Shown: positions 30,233 through 39,161 of the stretch, one piece after another
How positions within the stretch are numbered: the stretch's first letter is position 1
Layout of the letters: each line of letters starts with the position of its first letter
Assembly: GCA_900111695.1 (NCBI GenBank)
Contig: FOHD01000007.1
Location: forward strand, 1 to 64,000
DNA: 64,000 nucleotides
Direction: 5' to 3'
Source of the DNA: Olsenella sp. KH3B4
Lineage (GTDB): Bacteria > Actinomycetota > Coriobacteriia > Coriobacteriales > Atopobiaceae
Made by a program: the position numbers and the translations under genes
The notes under the pieces: generated by a model
Databases searched by the model: none
What the model was told of the DNA's origin: nothing
The model's input: the letters and a program-made list of their open reading frames with translations, nothing else

Positions 30233-31423
30233 CTACTTGAGACCGGGGAAGTCGTCCGGCTTGTAGTCGTTGGTCGCGGCGGCGGGCACGATGGTGCCGG
30301 CCTTGAGGGCGTCATAGCACTCGGAGAGCTTGGAGAGCGCGTCGGCGGAGAGCTGCTGGCGGCCGTCGGCAGAGACGTATCCGGTGGAGTCCGTGTCGGC
30401 GCCGAGGAGGTCGTCGTGGCCCTTGAAGGTGCCGTCGTAGATGGCGGTGAGCTGCTTGTCGACGTTGGTGTCCATCACCTTGAGCGTGGAGGTGAGGATG
30501 ATGTTGTTGCTGCCATTGGCGCCGTCGTCGTACTGGTCGACGTCGCAGCCGATGGCGTAGACCTTGAGCTCGGAGCCGTCGGCCTCCTTGATGGCGGTGA
30601 AGGTGCCGTTGCCCGCAGCGCCTGCGGCGACGAAGATCACGTCGCAGCCCTGGTCGATGAGGGCGGAGCCCACGACCTTGCCGCCCGCCTCGTCAGTGAA
30701 GTCGCCGATGTAGTTGCCGCCCACGTTGTTGCCGGAGAGGTCCGTGCCAGCGTAGGAGGGAAGCTCGACGCACTCGGCGGAGGTGCCGTAGTGCGCGTTG
30801 GCATAGTTCACGCCGGACATGAAGCCGTACTGGTAGTTGACGTTGGACTGGAACGGCATGCCGTTGACGACGGCGACCTTGTTCGACTTGGTGGAGAGGG
30901 CGGCGGCGACGCCCGCGAAGAAGCCGCCCTCCTGCTCCTTGAACGTCATGGTGTAGACGTTGTCGAGGGACATGGGGTTGCCGTTGGCGTCGGTGATGGT
31001 GGAGTCGACCACGATGAACTTGTGATCGGGGTTGGAAGACGCGATGTCACCCACGGCAGCGAAGTTGTAGCCGGGGAGCACGAGGGCGTCGTAGTCGCCA
31101 ACGACCTGCTGAACCGTGGGGACCAGGTTGTTGTAGTCCGGCTCCTTGATGTCGTTCACGGAGCAGTCGGAGTGGTCCTTGAGGAACTCCTGGATGCCGT
31201 CATAGCAGTTCTCGTTGAAGGAGCCGTCATCGATGCCCGAGGAGGTAATGATGACGATCTTGAGCCCCTTCTTGGCGTCTGAGCTGGAGCTGGAGTCCGA
31301 GCTAGAGCTAGAGCTAGAGGAGCTTGAAGAGCCGGAGCCACAGCCGGCAAGGCCGAGCAGGGTGACGGCAGCCGTACCAGAGGCCATCCCCAAGAAACCG
31401 CGACGCGAAACCTGAGCAGTCAT
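30233..31423 (-). CDS. BMP family nucleoside-binding lipoprotein
   Basis: 396 residues. The signal peptide has a twin-arginine-like SRRGFLG start, a hydrophobic stretch and the lipobox LAGC (mature N-terminal Cys near 28), followed by an extreme Ser-rich linker (GSGSSSSSSSSSSSD). The Bmp/PnrA-type periplasmic-binding fold follows (IVIITSSGIDDGSFNENCYDG, GGFFAGVAAAL). It captures nucleosides outside the membrane for the ABC transporter encoded downstream. The ATG at 31423 follows AAAGGGAG. First gene of a five-gene operon. Confidence 0.94.
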   Translation of the reverse strand: MTAQVSRRGFLGMASGTAAVTLLGLAGCGSGSSSSSSSSSSSDSSSSSDAKKGLKIVIITSSGIDDGSFNENCYDGIQEFLKDHSDCSVNDIKEPDYNNLVPTVQQVVGDYDALVLPGYNFAAVGDIASSNPDHKFIVVDSTITDANGNPMSLDNVYTMTFKEQEGGFFAGVAAALSTKSNKVAVVNGMPFQSNVNYQYGFMSGVNYANAHYGTSAECVELPSYAGTDLSGNNVGGNYIGDFTDEAGGKVVGSALIDQGCDVIFVAAGAAGNGTFTAIKEADGSELKVYAIGCDVDQYDDGANGSNNIILTSTLKVMDTNVDKQLTAIYDGTFKGHDDLLGADTDSTGYVSADGRQQLSADALSKLSECYDALKAGTIVPAAATNDYKPDDFPGLK

Positions 31424-31667
31424 AGCGCACTCCCTTTTCCCATTGGCTTTCCCCTCCGACGCTTCCTCTCACCCAATCGTCGGATAGTCACAAGCTTAAC
31501 CGTTGGCCGGATACGCGATGGTCATCACAAGGGGATTCTCGACCACTGGTAACCAAATTGTTCGTAACGGGTGCCGTTATTGATGTGCGACGTTCATTAT
31601 TTCTCGGCCGTGGGACTGGGAGACGGGGCCCCGCGGGGAGGAGGGCGGACGCACTCTGCCAAGAAAC

Positions 31668-31931
31668 GCCCTCCGGCGAGATTCTGACGCCGAAGGGCTC
31701 GTTGTCGCAGCAACTGCGTACGAAAGGGGCCCTCCGGCGAGGAATTGACGCCGGAAGCCACGCCGCTGCAGCTATCACGTACGAAACACTTCCTCCGGCG
31801 AGATTCTGACGCCGGAGGGCTCGTTGTCGCAGCACTGCGTGCGAAAGGGGCCCTCCGGCGCCGATTTCTCGCCGGAGGGCCATTGCCCGCAGTCTTTCTC
31901 GCCAAGAAGCGCCTTTTGGCGCCAAGTGCGC
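31668..31931. repeat. Tandem hairpin repeat array, family C
   Basis: Four hairpin cores of the form GCCCTCCGGCG-~9 nt-CGCCGGAGGGC start at 31668, 31729, 31791 and 31850, a ~60-bp period. The spacers share GTCGCAGCA(A)CTGCGT and CGAAAGGGG. A degenerate fifth element (CGCCTTTTGGCG) ends the array. It lies between mtnA and the BMP operon, with kin at 25430-25590. Confidence 0.85.
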
Positions 31932-31957
31932 AAAAAAAGCACCGCAGCGGCGTCGCC
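31932..31957 (-). terminator. Probable terminator of mtnA
   Basis: On the minus strand a GC-rich imperfect stem (GCCGC/GCGG with a bulge) is followed by seven T residues directly after the mtnA stop. Confidence 0.5.
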
Positions 31958-33031
31958 CTACAGCTCGTACGGAGCCGTGAGCAGGCCATTCTCGGTGATG
32001 ATGCCCGTGATCAGGCTGTGATCGGTCACGTCGAACGCGGGGTTGAAGACGTCCACGCCCTCGGGTGCCATACGCTCCTTGTACCACATCTCGGTGACCT
32101 CGTCGGGGTCGCGCATCTCGATGGGAATCTGCGCGCCCGTGGGAGTGTCGTGGTCGATGGTCGAGCTTGGCGCGCACACGTAGAAGGGCACGCCGTAGTG
32201 CTTGGCGAGAATTGCCACGCCCGAGGTACCAATCTTGTTGGCGGCATCGCCGTTGGCGGCAACGCGGTCGCAGCCAACGAAGACCACGTCGATGCGCCCC
32301 TGCTGCATGAGCATCGAAACCATGTTGTCGCACTGCAGCGTCGTGGTGATGCCGGCGTTGTACAGCTCAAACGACGTGAGGCGCGCACCCTGCAGGAGCG
32401 GCCTGGTCTCGTCGCAGTAGACGTGCATGTCGGTGCCGGCCCATCCCTGCTCGAGCGCAGTGTACATGGGGGCCGTCGCCGTGCCGTACTTGGCGGTGGC
32501 CAGCGTGCCGGCGTTGCAGTGCGTGAGGATGCCCACGGGCTGCCCTGGCTTTCTCACCTGCTGCATGATCTTGAAGCCAATAGCACCGATGTTGCGGCTG
32601 ATCTGCACGTCCTCCTCGCGAATTCGAAGCGACTCCTCGAAGAGCTCCTGCTTGAGCTGGTCAACGGGAAGGTCCAGGTGGTCGCGGCAGAACGCGTCCA
32701 TGCGGTTGAGGGCCCAGAAGAGGTTGACCGCCGTGGGGCGCGAGGTTGCCAGGTAGTCCGCGATCTCCTTGAACTGACGGTAGAACTCCTGTTGGTCGGC
32801 GGTGTCGATCTTGTTGGCGAGGACCGCAAGGCCCTCTGCCGCAGCGACGCCAATGGCGGGTGCCCCGCGAACGCGCAGCTTCTTGATGGCCTCCCACAGC
32901 TCTTCCTTGGTACGAAGGTTGATGCGCTTCACCGTACCCGGAAGCACCGTCTGGTCGATGATGTCCAGGGACTCGCGGTCCTCCGGCAGCTTCACCGAGA
33001 TGACGCGGTCGAAAAACTCCTCAACGCTCAT
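31958..33031 (-). CDS. mtnA: S-methyl-5-thioribose-1-phosphate isomerase MtnA
   Basis: 357 residues. eIF2B-like fold. It isomerises methylthioribose 1-phosphate to the ribulose form in the methionine salvage path. Family motifs: RVRGAPAIGVAAAEG, catalytic Cys in ILTHCNAG, and catalytic Asp in GCDRVAANGDAANKIGT. The ATG has GGGGAG about 11 nt upstream. No other mtn gene is adjacent, so the enzyme may serve a shortened 5'-deoxynucleoside or methylthioribose route (inference). Confidence 0.92.
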   Translation of the reverse strand: MSVEEFFDRVISVKLPEDRESLDIIDQTVLPGTVKRINLRTKEELWEAIKKLRVRGAPAIGVAAAEGLAVLANKIDTADQQEFYRQFKEIADYLATSRPTAVNLFWALNRMDAFCRDHLDLPVDQLKQELFEESLRIREEDVQISRNIGAIGFKIMQQVRKPGQPVGILTHCNAGTLATAKYGTATAPMYTALEQGWAGTDMHVYCDETRPLLQGARLTSFELYNAGITTTLQCDNMVSMLMQQGRIDVVFVGCDRVAANGDAANKIGTSGVAILAKHYGVPFYVCAPSSTIDHDTPTGAQIPIEMRDPDEVTEMWYKERMAPEGVDVFNPAFDVTDHSLITGIITENGLLTAPYEL

Positions 33032-33099
33032 GTGGCTTCGTTCTCCCCTCTCTGTCCTACGGCCGCGGCGCTGGCGAGAAGCACCAGCGCACGGGCTCG

Positions 33100-34218
33100 C
33101 TACTTGCTTGCCTTGTCAAACTCGTCCTTGAACGAGCCGAGCATCTTTCCCATGCTGTTGAGCCCGCGGCCCAGCGCGCGGGCTGCCTCGTCTCCGGCAC
33201 TGCGGCTTGCCGCCGGCTTCTTGGCCTTGGGTGCGACGGTCTTGGCTGCGCCGGCCTTCGCTGCCGAGACAGGCTTGGCCCCCGTGCCTGCGGCGGATTT
33301 CTTCACGGCATAGGTCGTGGGCCCGGAGGTCGCAGCCGCGCGCTCCTCGGGGCTAGCCTTGAGCGTGGCCGTTGGTTCGGAGACGCGCACGTCAGCGGCC
33401 TCGGTGGCGGGAAGCTGGTTCTTCTCGGCCGCGGCACGCAGCTCCTCGGCCTCCTCGCGGGCACGCTCCGCCTCGCCCTCGGCGCGGGCGTCGTCGATGG
33501 CGCGCTTTGCCTTGCCCAGTGCCTTGCCCAGTGCGAACGAGCCCTTGTCGACCGCCTCGCCCGTGGCCTTCCCGGCCTTCTCGCCAAACTCCGCGCCGCG
33601 AATCTTGGCCTTTGCCGTGGCCTCACCGGCCTTGGCGGCCAAGCCACCGTTGAGTTCCAGCTTGGAGGCCTCGTCCTTCACGATCATGCGGCCCTTGGAG
33701 TAGCCGACCATCATGCTGGGCGGAATCTCAACCGAGCCCACGAGCGCCGTGGCCATGCCGCCGTCGCCCACCAGGAACTTGGTCACCTTACCCGTGGACT
33801 CGTCGAACTCGGCGTCGCCCACGTAGCCCAGCTCGCGGCCAGACTCGGTGCGGGCGTCCATGCCCGCCCACATGATGCAGGAGTCCCAGTCGACTCCCAG
33901 GCGCTCGCGTGCCTTGTCGTCGAAGGCGCCCTCCTCGCCTACCACGCGGAAGCCCTTCTCGCAGGCAGCCAGCGAGTCGAAGGCCACAAAGACGTCTTCG
34001 CGCTTGACCATTCCGGCAACATCAGGGCGCGCCACCAGGTAGCCCACCATGGAGCGGCCGTCAGGCGTGAACACGGCCATGTGAATCTTGCCGAGCTTGG
34101 AAAGGCGCTCGCCGCTCTGCTCGCCAGCTGCGGGCTTCTCGCCCTTCTTGGGCTTCTTTGCACGAGCCTTCTTGGCGATGAAGACCTTCTTGCCCTGCAT
34201 GTCACTAATCTTGGCCAC
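33100..34218 (-). CDS. PRC-barrel domain protein with Ala/Lys-rich tail
   Basis: 372 residues from a GTG at 34218, picked because GGGAG lies 7 nt upstream. Two PRC-barrel-like segments are visible: KIHMAVFTPDGRSMVGYLV near 35-55 and GYVGDAEFDESTGKVTKFLVG near 120-140. After ~190 a long charged helix (AREEAEELRAAAEKN) and an Ala/Lys/Pro-rich C-terminus follow, probably disordered. PRC-barrels occur in RimM and in photosynthetic reaction-centre H subunits; the function of this type is unknown. It is tandem with the YtxH gene. Confidence 0.72.
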   Translation of the reverse strand: MAKISDMQGKKVFIAKKARAKKPKKGEKPAAGEQSGERLSKLGKIHMAVFTPDGRSMVGYLVARPDVAGMVKREDVFVAFDSLAACEKGFRVVGEEGAFDDKARERLGVDWDSCIMWAGMDARTESGRELGYVGDAEFDESTGKVTKFLVGDGGMATALVGSVEIPPSMMVGYSKGRMIVKDEASKLELNGGLAAKAGEATAKAKIRGAEFGEKAGKATGEAVDKGSFALGKALGKAKRAIDDARAEGEAERAREEAEELRAAAEKNQLPATEAADVRVSEPTATLKASPEERAAATSGPTTYAVKKSAAGTGAKPVSAAKAGAAKTVAPKAKKPAASRSAGDEAARALGRGLNSMGKMLGSFKDEFDKASK

Positions 34219-34371
34219 GGTATCACTCCCCAACCGCACTTCGCGCAGGCACCGCGAAGGCGACGTTGTCCCAGCATGCACGCCAAACAAGCAGGCGGGG
34301 CACCGTCTGGTACCCCGCCATGCGTGCACCCGTTACGAGTCGCCTCCGCAGTTGCCTGGCGAGGCGGTTAC

Positions 34372-34818
34372 CTACTCTGCGGGCTTCTCGTCGTTGTCGA
34401 CAACCTCGACGTGCACGGACTGCGCGGCAGACTCGTTAGCGACGGCCGCGTCGCTAGCCATGCTCGAAATGCGGTCGGTCACGGTGTTCATGGCGTCAGA
34501 GACCTGCGCGGACGTGCTGGAAACGGCCTCGGAGAGCGAGTCGCGGAGCTGGTCCATGCGCTCGCGAGCGAGGTCGACCTTGGCCCGAAGCTCGTCGGTC
34601 TTGGCGTCAACGCCAGGACGAACGTCGCCCAGGCGATCGGAGACGCTGCGGGCACCGCGCTCGTAGGTGTCAACGGCGGAGTCCCAGGCGTCGTTCATGG
34701 CATCGGCGGCCATGGCGCGGCTCTCCGCACCGGGGCGAGGGGCCAGCATCATGCCAGCGACGACGCCTGCAGCAGCACCAAAGATGCTGCCGAGAACGAA
34801 ACTAGCGGTCTTGCTCAT
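34372..34818 (-). CDS. YtxH domain protein
   Basis: 148 residues. An N-terminal small-residue membrane segment (FVLGSIFGAAAGVVAGMMLAP) leads into the YtxH APRPG turn and a long amphipathic helical region (DELRAKVDLARERMDQL...). General-stress envelope protein family of unknown mechanism. The ATG follows AGGAGG. It lies between the PRC-barrel and the cyanophycin-synthetase-N-like genes. Confidence 0.82.
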   Translation of the reverse strand: MSKTASFVLGSIFGAAAGVVAGMMLAPRPGAESRAMAADAMNDAWDSAVDTYERGARSVSDRLGDVRPGVDAKTDELRAKVDLARERMDQLRDSLSEAVSSTSAQVSDAMNTVTDRISSMASDAAVANESAAQSVHVEVVDNDEKPAE

Positions 34819-34917
34819 GACATCCTCCTGTCGTTACGGGACGCAGATGCGACCCTCTTGCTTCCAACTACGAGTTCGGCCAGCGTACGGCGCGAGCGAA
34901 GTGCCTTTCTGGGCGAC

Positions 34918-35739
34918 CTACCTCACCGGACGAGGGCGCGGCATGTTCGCCATGTCCCAGTCGCCGCCGTCTGGCGAAGGTGCCTCAGGCGCAGACGGCT
35001 CTGGCTGCGCCTCCTCGACGACGTCATCGGGCTCGTCAAGCTCGTCATCTTGTGCGCTCGCAGCGCTTGGTGCGGGTACGGGTGCGGGCGACACGAGCGT
35101 GGACTCGGGGCTTTCCGGGACGGCAGGAACAGCCGCCTCCGCTGCCTCCTCCGTGGACTCGGGCTCCGCCGTGGGATTCTCGTCCCCATCGGCAGCCGAC
35201 TCCTGGGGCTCTTCCTGGACGGCTTCGTCCTGCTCGACAGGTTCTTCCTCGCCCGCGCTGGGGCCGGAGACGCTCTGCACCAGGCTCACGATGCCATCGA
35301 CAATGGCGCCGACGTCGGGCTTGGGCTCGCCGCCACCGGAGAAGGCCCACTGCAGAATCCACGCGGCGCTCGAGAGCGCAGACGTCACCAGGACGTCATC
35401 GGGGCATGGGAACACCACGTCAAAGGCTCGCTCATTGCCAGCCACGGGATACGTGCGGCCACAGGTGATGTCGCCCGCGATGTTGGTGCGGGCGAGAAGC
35501 TCGACCGTCATGTGCTCAAGGAGATGCGCAAGCTCGGTATGGCCCATCGAGTCGCGGAAGAGCCTGCCGGCGTCGCCCAGGCACACGTGGTCTGCCAGCT
35601 CGGGCATGAGGTGGAAGACCCGCGCGGTGGCCTCGATATCCTCGCTGGTCATGAGCGGGGCGTTGGGGGCAATCTCCACGAGGGCGTCGAGGTCCCTCGG
35701 CCCTACCGTGACCTTCTTGATTTCCACGAGCTGGGCCAT
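34918..35739 (-). CDS. Protein resembling the N-terminal domain of cyanophycin synthetase
   Basis: 273 residues. Residues ~1-135 resemble the non-catalytic N-terminal region of CphA: a TELAHLLEHMTVELLARTNIAG segment (compare the VxEHVALELQxLAG pattern of CphA), then GRTYPVAGNERAFDVVFPCPDD. No ATP-grasp or Mur-ligase domain follows; the rest (~150 residues) is a Glu/Pro/Ala/Ser-rich disordered tail. A stand-alone binding domain is a possibility. The similarity is read by eye and the role is unknown. The ATG at 35739 is used. Confidence 0.6.
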   Translation of the reverse strand: MAQLVEIKKVTVGPRDLDALVEIAPNAPLMTSEDIEATARVFHLMPELADHVCLGDAGRLFRDSMGHTELAHLLEHMTVELLARTNIAGDITCGRTYPVAGNERAFDVVFPCPDDVLVTSALSSAAWILQWAFSGGGEPKPDVGAIVDGIVSLVQSVSGPSAGEEEPVEQDEAVQEEPQESAADGDENPTAEPESTEEAAEAAVPAVPESPESTLVSPAPVPAPSAASAQDDELDEPDDVVEEAQPEPSAPEAPSPDGGDWDMANMPRPRPVR

Positions 35740-35903
35740 CGTGCGGCTCCCCTTCTTCTGCGCCCGCGAACGCGGACAGGCGGTCTAGTCTAGGGTCCAT
35801 TGTAGTGAAAACCTAGGCCGAACCTCATGTACGCAGCCGGACGGCACGGATCAGGCGGCAACGTGGGGCGCAGACAGAGCCAAGGCGCAGGCAAACGGCA
35901 CCC

Positions 35904-37391
35904 CTAGGCGCCTTGTTCCCCTTCTTCGCCATGCGAATCGGACAAGTTCGGCTTATGTTGCGACTTTTCACGCAAATTGGCGGGAGCTGGTTGGCGAAGG
36001 GCTGGATTCGCCTTCCCCTCAGAAGGGGCGAGCGCGCCGGACGCCTCTTGCTTCTCGGCCTCATTGGTCTCGTCGACGCCGGAAGCAGGCTCATCGTCAT
36101 CGCGGACTGGCTCCGGAGCGGTAACGCGCAGCATGGCCACACGGCGGCCGCGCATGGACTGCACGCGGAAGGTGTAGCCGTCCTTGGTGATCACGTCACC
36201 GGGACGCGGGAGCTTGTCGGCCATGTCGGTGATGTAGCCGGCGATGGTCTCGTACTCCTCGTTGTCTTCCACAGGCCAGCCAAGGTCGATGGCATCATCG
36301 AGCGAGAAGCGACCGTCGACCAGCCACTCACGATCGGAGAGCTTGGTGAGGTACTTGTTGTCGGGGTCGAACTCGTCCTCGATCTCGCCCACAATCTCCT
36401 CGACGATGTCCTCGATGGTGATGACGCCTGCCGTGCCACCATACTCGTCCACCACGATGACCATCTGGTCGTGGCTTGACTGCATCTCGGAGAGCAGCGG
36501 GATGATGTCCTTGGTGTCGGGGACAAAGTCCGGAGTGCGCATGTGACGCGAGATCTTCTCGCCGCCGCGACCGTCGTCGATGATGGGCGAGATGAGGTCC
36601 TTGATGTGGGCGATACCCACGATGCGGTCAACGCTGCCCCGGTAGATGGGGATGCGGCTGTAGCCGGTGCGGCGCATGACGGAGAGCACCTCGTTGAGCG
36701 TAGCGTCCTCGCGCATGGCGCACATGTCCACGCGCGGCACCATGACCTCGCGGGCGATGGTGTCGCCCAGGTCGATGACCTCGTGAATCATCGACTTCTC
36801 CTCGTCGGAGAGCTCGTCGGAGTCCGTGACCATGTACTTGATCTCGTCCTCCGAGACCTCCTGGCGATCATCGGCGGACTTCACGTGCATGAGACGAGCA
36901 AGGCCATTGGCGCTCGCAGAGGTTAGCCAGATCAGCGGCCTGACGGCATGCGAGAAGCCGCGGAGAAAGCCGGCGACGCGCTTGGACACGCCCTCGGCGT
37001 CGGCCATGGCGATGCGCTTGGGCACGAGTTCGCCCACCACGATGGAGATGTACGAGACGATGAGGGTGATGAGAATCGTGGCCAAGCCGTTCGCGATGCC
37101 GAGGTCCATGCCAAAGCCCGAGAGCCACAGGCCGAATGGCTCGGAAAGGCTCGTTGCGGCGAATGCAGACGAGAAGAACCCAACAAGCGTGATGGCAACC
37201 TGGATGGCAGCGAGAAACTGCGTGGGGTCGTCAATCATGTCTGCCGCAGTGGCCGCCCGAGCGTCACCCTCCTCTGCGTCATGATCGAGCAGGACCTTCC
37301 GTGCCGTGGAGAGTGCCATCTCCGACATCGAGAAGTACCCGTTTACAACCGTGAGCAGAAACGTGACAAGAATCGATAGGGCTATGTCCAT
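35904..37391 (-). CDS. CNNM/CorC-type transporter (DUF21-CBS-CorC_HlyC)
   Basis: 495 residues from the ATG at 37391 (GAGGAGG 14 nt upstream; a GTG at 37427 is an alternative). DUF21 membrane domain with about four helices (ILVTFLLTVVNGYFSMSEMALS...), a CBS pair (EVMVPRVDMCAMREDATLNEVL ..., DEYGGTAGVITIEDIVEEIVGEI), and a C-terminal CorC_HlyC domain. The family moves Mg2+ (efflux or Na+/Mg2+ exchange); haemolysin labels are historical. It ends with a ~60-residue charged tail. This is the second Mg2+-related locus in the window. Confidence 0.92.
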   Translation of the reverse strand: MDIALSILVTFLLTVVNGYFSMSEMALSTARKVLLDHDAEEGDARAATAADMIDDPTQFLAAIQVAITLVGFFSSAFAATSLSEPFGLWLSGFGMDLGIANGLATILITLIVSYISIVVGELVPKRIAMADAEGVSKRVAGFLRGFSHAVRPLIWLTSASANGLARLMHVKSADDRQEVSEDEIKYMVTDSDELSDEEKSMIHEVIDLGDTIAREVMVPRVDMCAMREDATLNEVLSVMRRTGYSRIPIYRGSVDRIVGIAHIKDLISPIIDDGRGGEKISRHMRTPDFVPDTKDIIPLLSEMQSSHDQMVIVVDEYGGTAGVITIEDIVEEIVGEIEDEFDPDNKYLTKLSDREWLVDGRFSLDDAIDLGWPVEDNEEYETIAGYITDMADKLPRPGDVITKDGYTFRVQSMRGRRVAMLRVTAPEPVRDDDEPASGVDETNEAEKQEASGALAPSEGKANPALRQPAPANLREKSQHKPNLSDSHGEEGEQGA

Positions 37392-37679
37392 GCGCGAGTG
37401 CGCAACCTCCTCGGACGATGTGGGCACAACCGGACCGCCAGGGCGGCGGCAGGCTCGGTTGCTCTGATTCTATAAGAAATACCCGTTAGACGTGGAGATA
37501 CGCACGAAACGTAACCCTTTCGTGGTTCATGGAGAAGCAGTGGGAGCACCTCGTGAGGCCATCGGGTTCTCCAAGGCACCACATTTGGCTGATACCATCT
37601 GGCACTCCGTTCGCTGCTTGGAGGCAGTCACGAACTCGCTGGGGCTAACCGCGGAGCCAAACAGCGGAAGGGAGGAGCG

Positions 37680-38771
37680 ATGATGGATGACACGGAGCCC
37701 CTGGTGGCGGGCCCAGCGATTGAACCGACGCACGGGGCAAAGACACCTGGCCACAGGCCAAGCCAGCGTCGCCACAGGTTTCCCGGTCTTCTGGCGTGGC
37801 TCGTGATGCTGGCCTGCCTTGGACTCATGGGGATTAGATGCCTGCCGGCATCTGCCTCCGACGGACGCGCCGTTCCCGAGCTGGTCTCGTTTGTGCCAAT
37901 CCTCCTTGTGCCCGTGCTTGTGTGCCTGGTCCTCTCGGCGCTTTGGCATCGTCGAATCTTGCTGGTGGTGAGTAGCGCCGCGCTTGCGACACTTGTCGTG
38001 TGGCACGTTGGCTATTTCGTTCCAACTTCACGCGTAAGTTCGTCGGCGCTCACAGGCGTTGAGACTTCCGCATCAACAGACGACAACGCCGCGCGAATAA
38101 TGACGCTCAACACCCGCAATGGAAACGCCTCGGCGGCCGAAATCGTTGACGTGGTGAAGCGCTATCACGTCGAGGTGCTGTGTCTTGAGGAGCTGTCGGA
38201 CGCCGAGGTCCAGGCCCTGAGCGAGGCTGGCCTCGACGAGGTACTGCCATATCACGTGGTCTCCGACGCCGCCTCGCAGATCAACAACGGCGGCAGGAAC
38301 GGCATCTGGACCTTAGCGCCCATGTCGGACGTATCAACTAACCTACTGCCCATCAACACGAGTTCGATGCCCGCGGCCGATATCACCGTGGGAAGCAGGA
38401 CCGTACGCGTAGTTGCGGTACACCCCAACTCTCCCGTACGCGGTGCCCAGAGCGAGTGGAGCCAGGGGCTTTCTGTCATCCAGTCGCTCTCTGAGTACAA
38501 CCACTCCTATCTGCTTTGTGGCGACTTCAACTCGACCTGGGACCATGCTCGCTTCCGTGAGCTGCTGGGCGGCACGTTTGTGGATGCCGGCGAACAGAGC
38601 GGACAGGGATTCCACATGACGTATCCTGCGAATAGCCACGTGCCGTCACTCATCGAGATCGACCACTTTGTGTACTCGAAGTCCTCGGGGATTGTGGTGA
38701 GCAACCTCGAGACCGTTGAGGTCAGTGGCTCCGACCACCGAGCACTCATCGGTATTCTGGAGGCCTCATAG
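37680..38771 (+). CDS. Membrane-anchored endonuclease/exonuclease/phosphatase family protein
   Basis: 363 residues. Two or three membrane helices near the N-terminus (LLAWLVMLACLGLMGI, FVPILLVPVLVCLVL, ILLVVSSAALATLVVWHVG) precede an extracytoplasmic EEP domain: MTLNTRNGNA, LCLEELSD, LCGDFNSTWDH, and the terminal SGSDHRALIG carrying the catalytic Asp-His. It fits the DNase I-like fold; the substrate (nucleic acid, phospholipid or sugar phosphate) cannot be told. The ATG at 37680 or 37683 follows GGGAGGAG. It is closed by a double hairpin. Confidence 0.85.
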   Translation: MMDDTEPLVAGPAIEPTHGAKTPGHRPSQRRHRFPGLLAWLVMLACLGLMGIRCLPASASDGRAVPELVSFVPILLVPVLVCLVLSALWHRRILLVVSSAALATLVVWHVGYFVPTSRVSSSALTGVETSASTDDNAARIMTLNTRNGNASAAEIVDVVKRYHVEVLCLEELSDAEVQALSEAGLDEVLPYHVVSDAASQINNGGRNGIWTLAPMSDVSTNLLPINTSSMPAADITVGSRTVRVVAVHPNSPVRGAQSEWSQGLSVIQSLSEYNHSYLLCGDFNSTWDHARFRELLGGTFVDAGEQSGQGFHMTYPANSHVPSLIEIDHFVYSKSSGIVVSNLETVEVSGSDHRALIGILEAS

Positions 38772-38772
38772 C

Positions 38773-38820
38773 GGGGCGCCTGCGGCGCCCCGCCCTCCTC
38801 GCGCGAAGCGCGAGGAGGGC
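38773..38820 (+). terminator. Double hairpin after the EEP gene
   Basis: GGGGCGCC-TGC-GGCGCCCC (38773-38791) is followed by a 13-bp perfect stem GCCCTCCTCGCGC-GAA-GCGCGAGGAGGGC (38792-38820), then GTTGTT. Termination is likely, though the T-run is poor. Confidence 0.6.
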
Positions 38821-38826
38821 GTTGTT

Positions 38827-39070
38827 GCATCGAAACCGTCCTCGTTACACTTTTTTTCAGGCCTAGTGCGCTGAACCCGCCTTCGTTACACCCAGTTCTC
38901 GCGTACCCCTAAGTAGGAGATCTTCTTTACATACCACATGTTGTGCCATAGATAGAGAATCCCACAAGATATGAGGTTCGATACTTGAGCCCTCTCCTAA
39001 CACCCATGTAACGAAGGCCAGTTCGATGCACGAGAGCGAAAATCAGTGTAACGAAGGCGCTTTCGACGCA
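38827..39070. repeat. Nested inverted repeats, family F
   Basis: Two units in one direction (38827-38850, 38868-38892) and two in the other (39007-39029, 39046-39070) share the core GCCTTCGTTACA, each with a GCATCGAA-like or related end. Outer pairs with outer and inner with inner, enclosing a ~110-bp AT-richer centre. A weaker partial copy (GTTACGATGC) follows at about 39144. Confidence 0.8.
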
Positions 39071-39161
39071 TCGGACTCTCGCCCAGCGTGCGACCCGAAC
39101 GACTACGACCCCCAGAAGCTCTGTCAACGTGTGAAGCAACCAGTTACGATGCAACGGGGCG

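Noticed and set aside
31668..31931. Possible CRISPR array because of regular ~60-bp repeats
   Set aside because: The repeated parts are hairpins and the spacers are also similar to each other; there are no cas genes and copies occur in reverse at 25430-25590.
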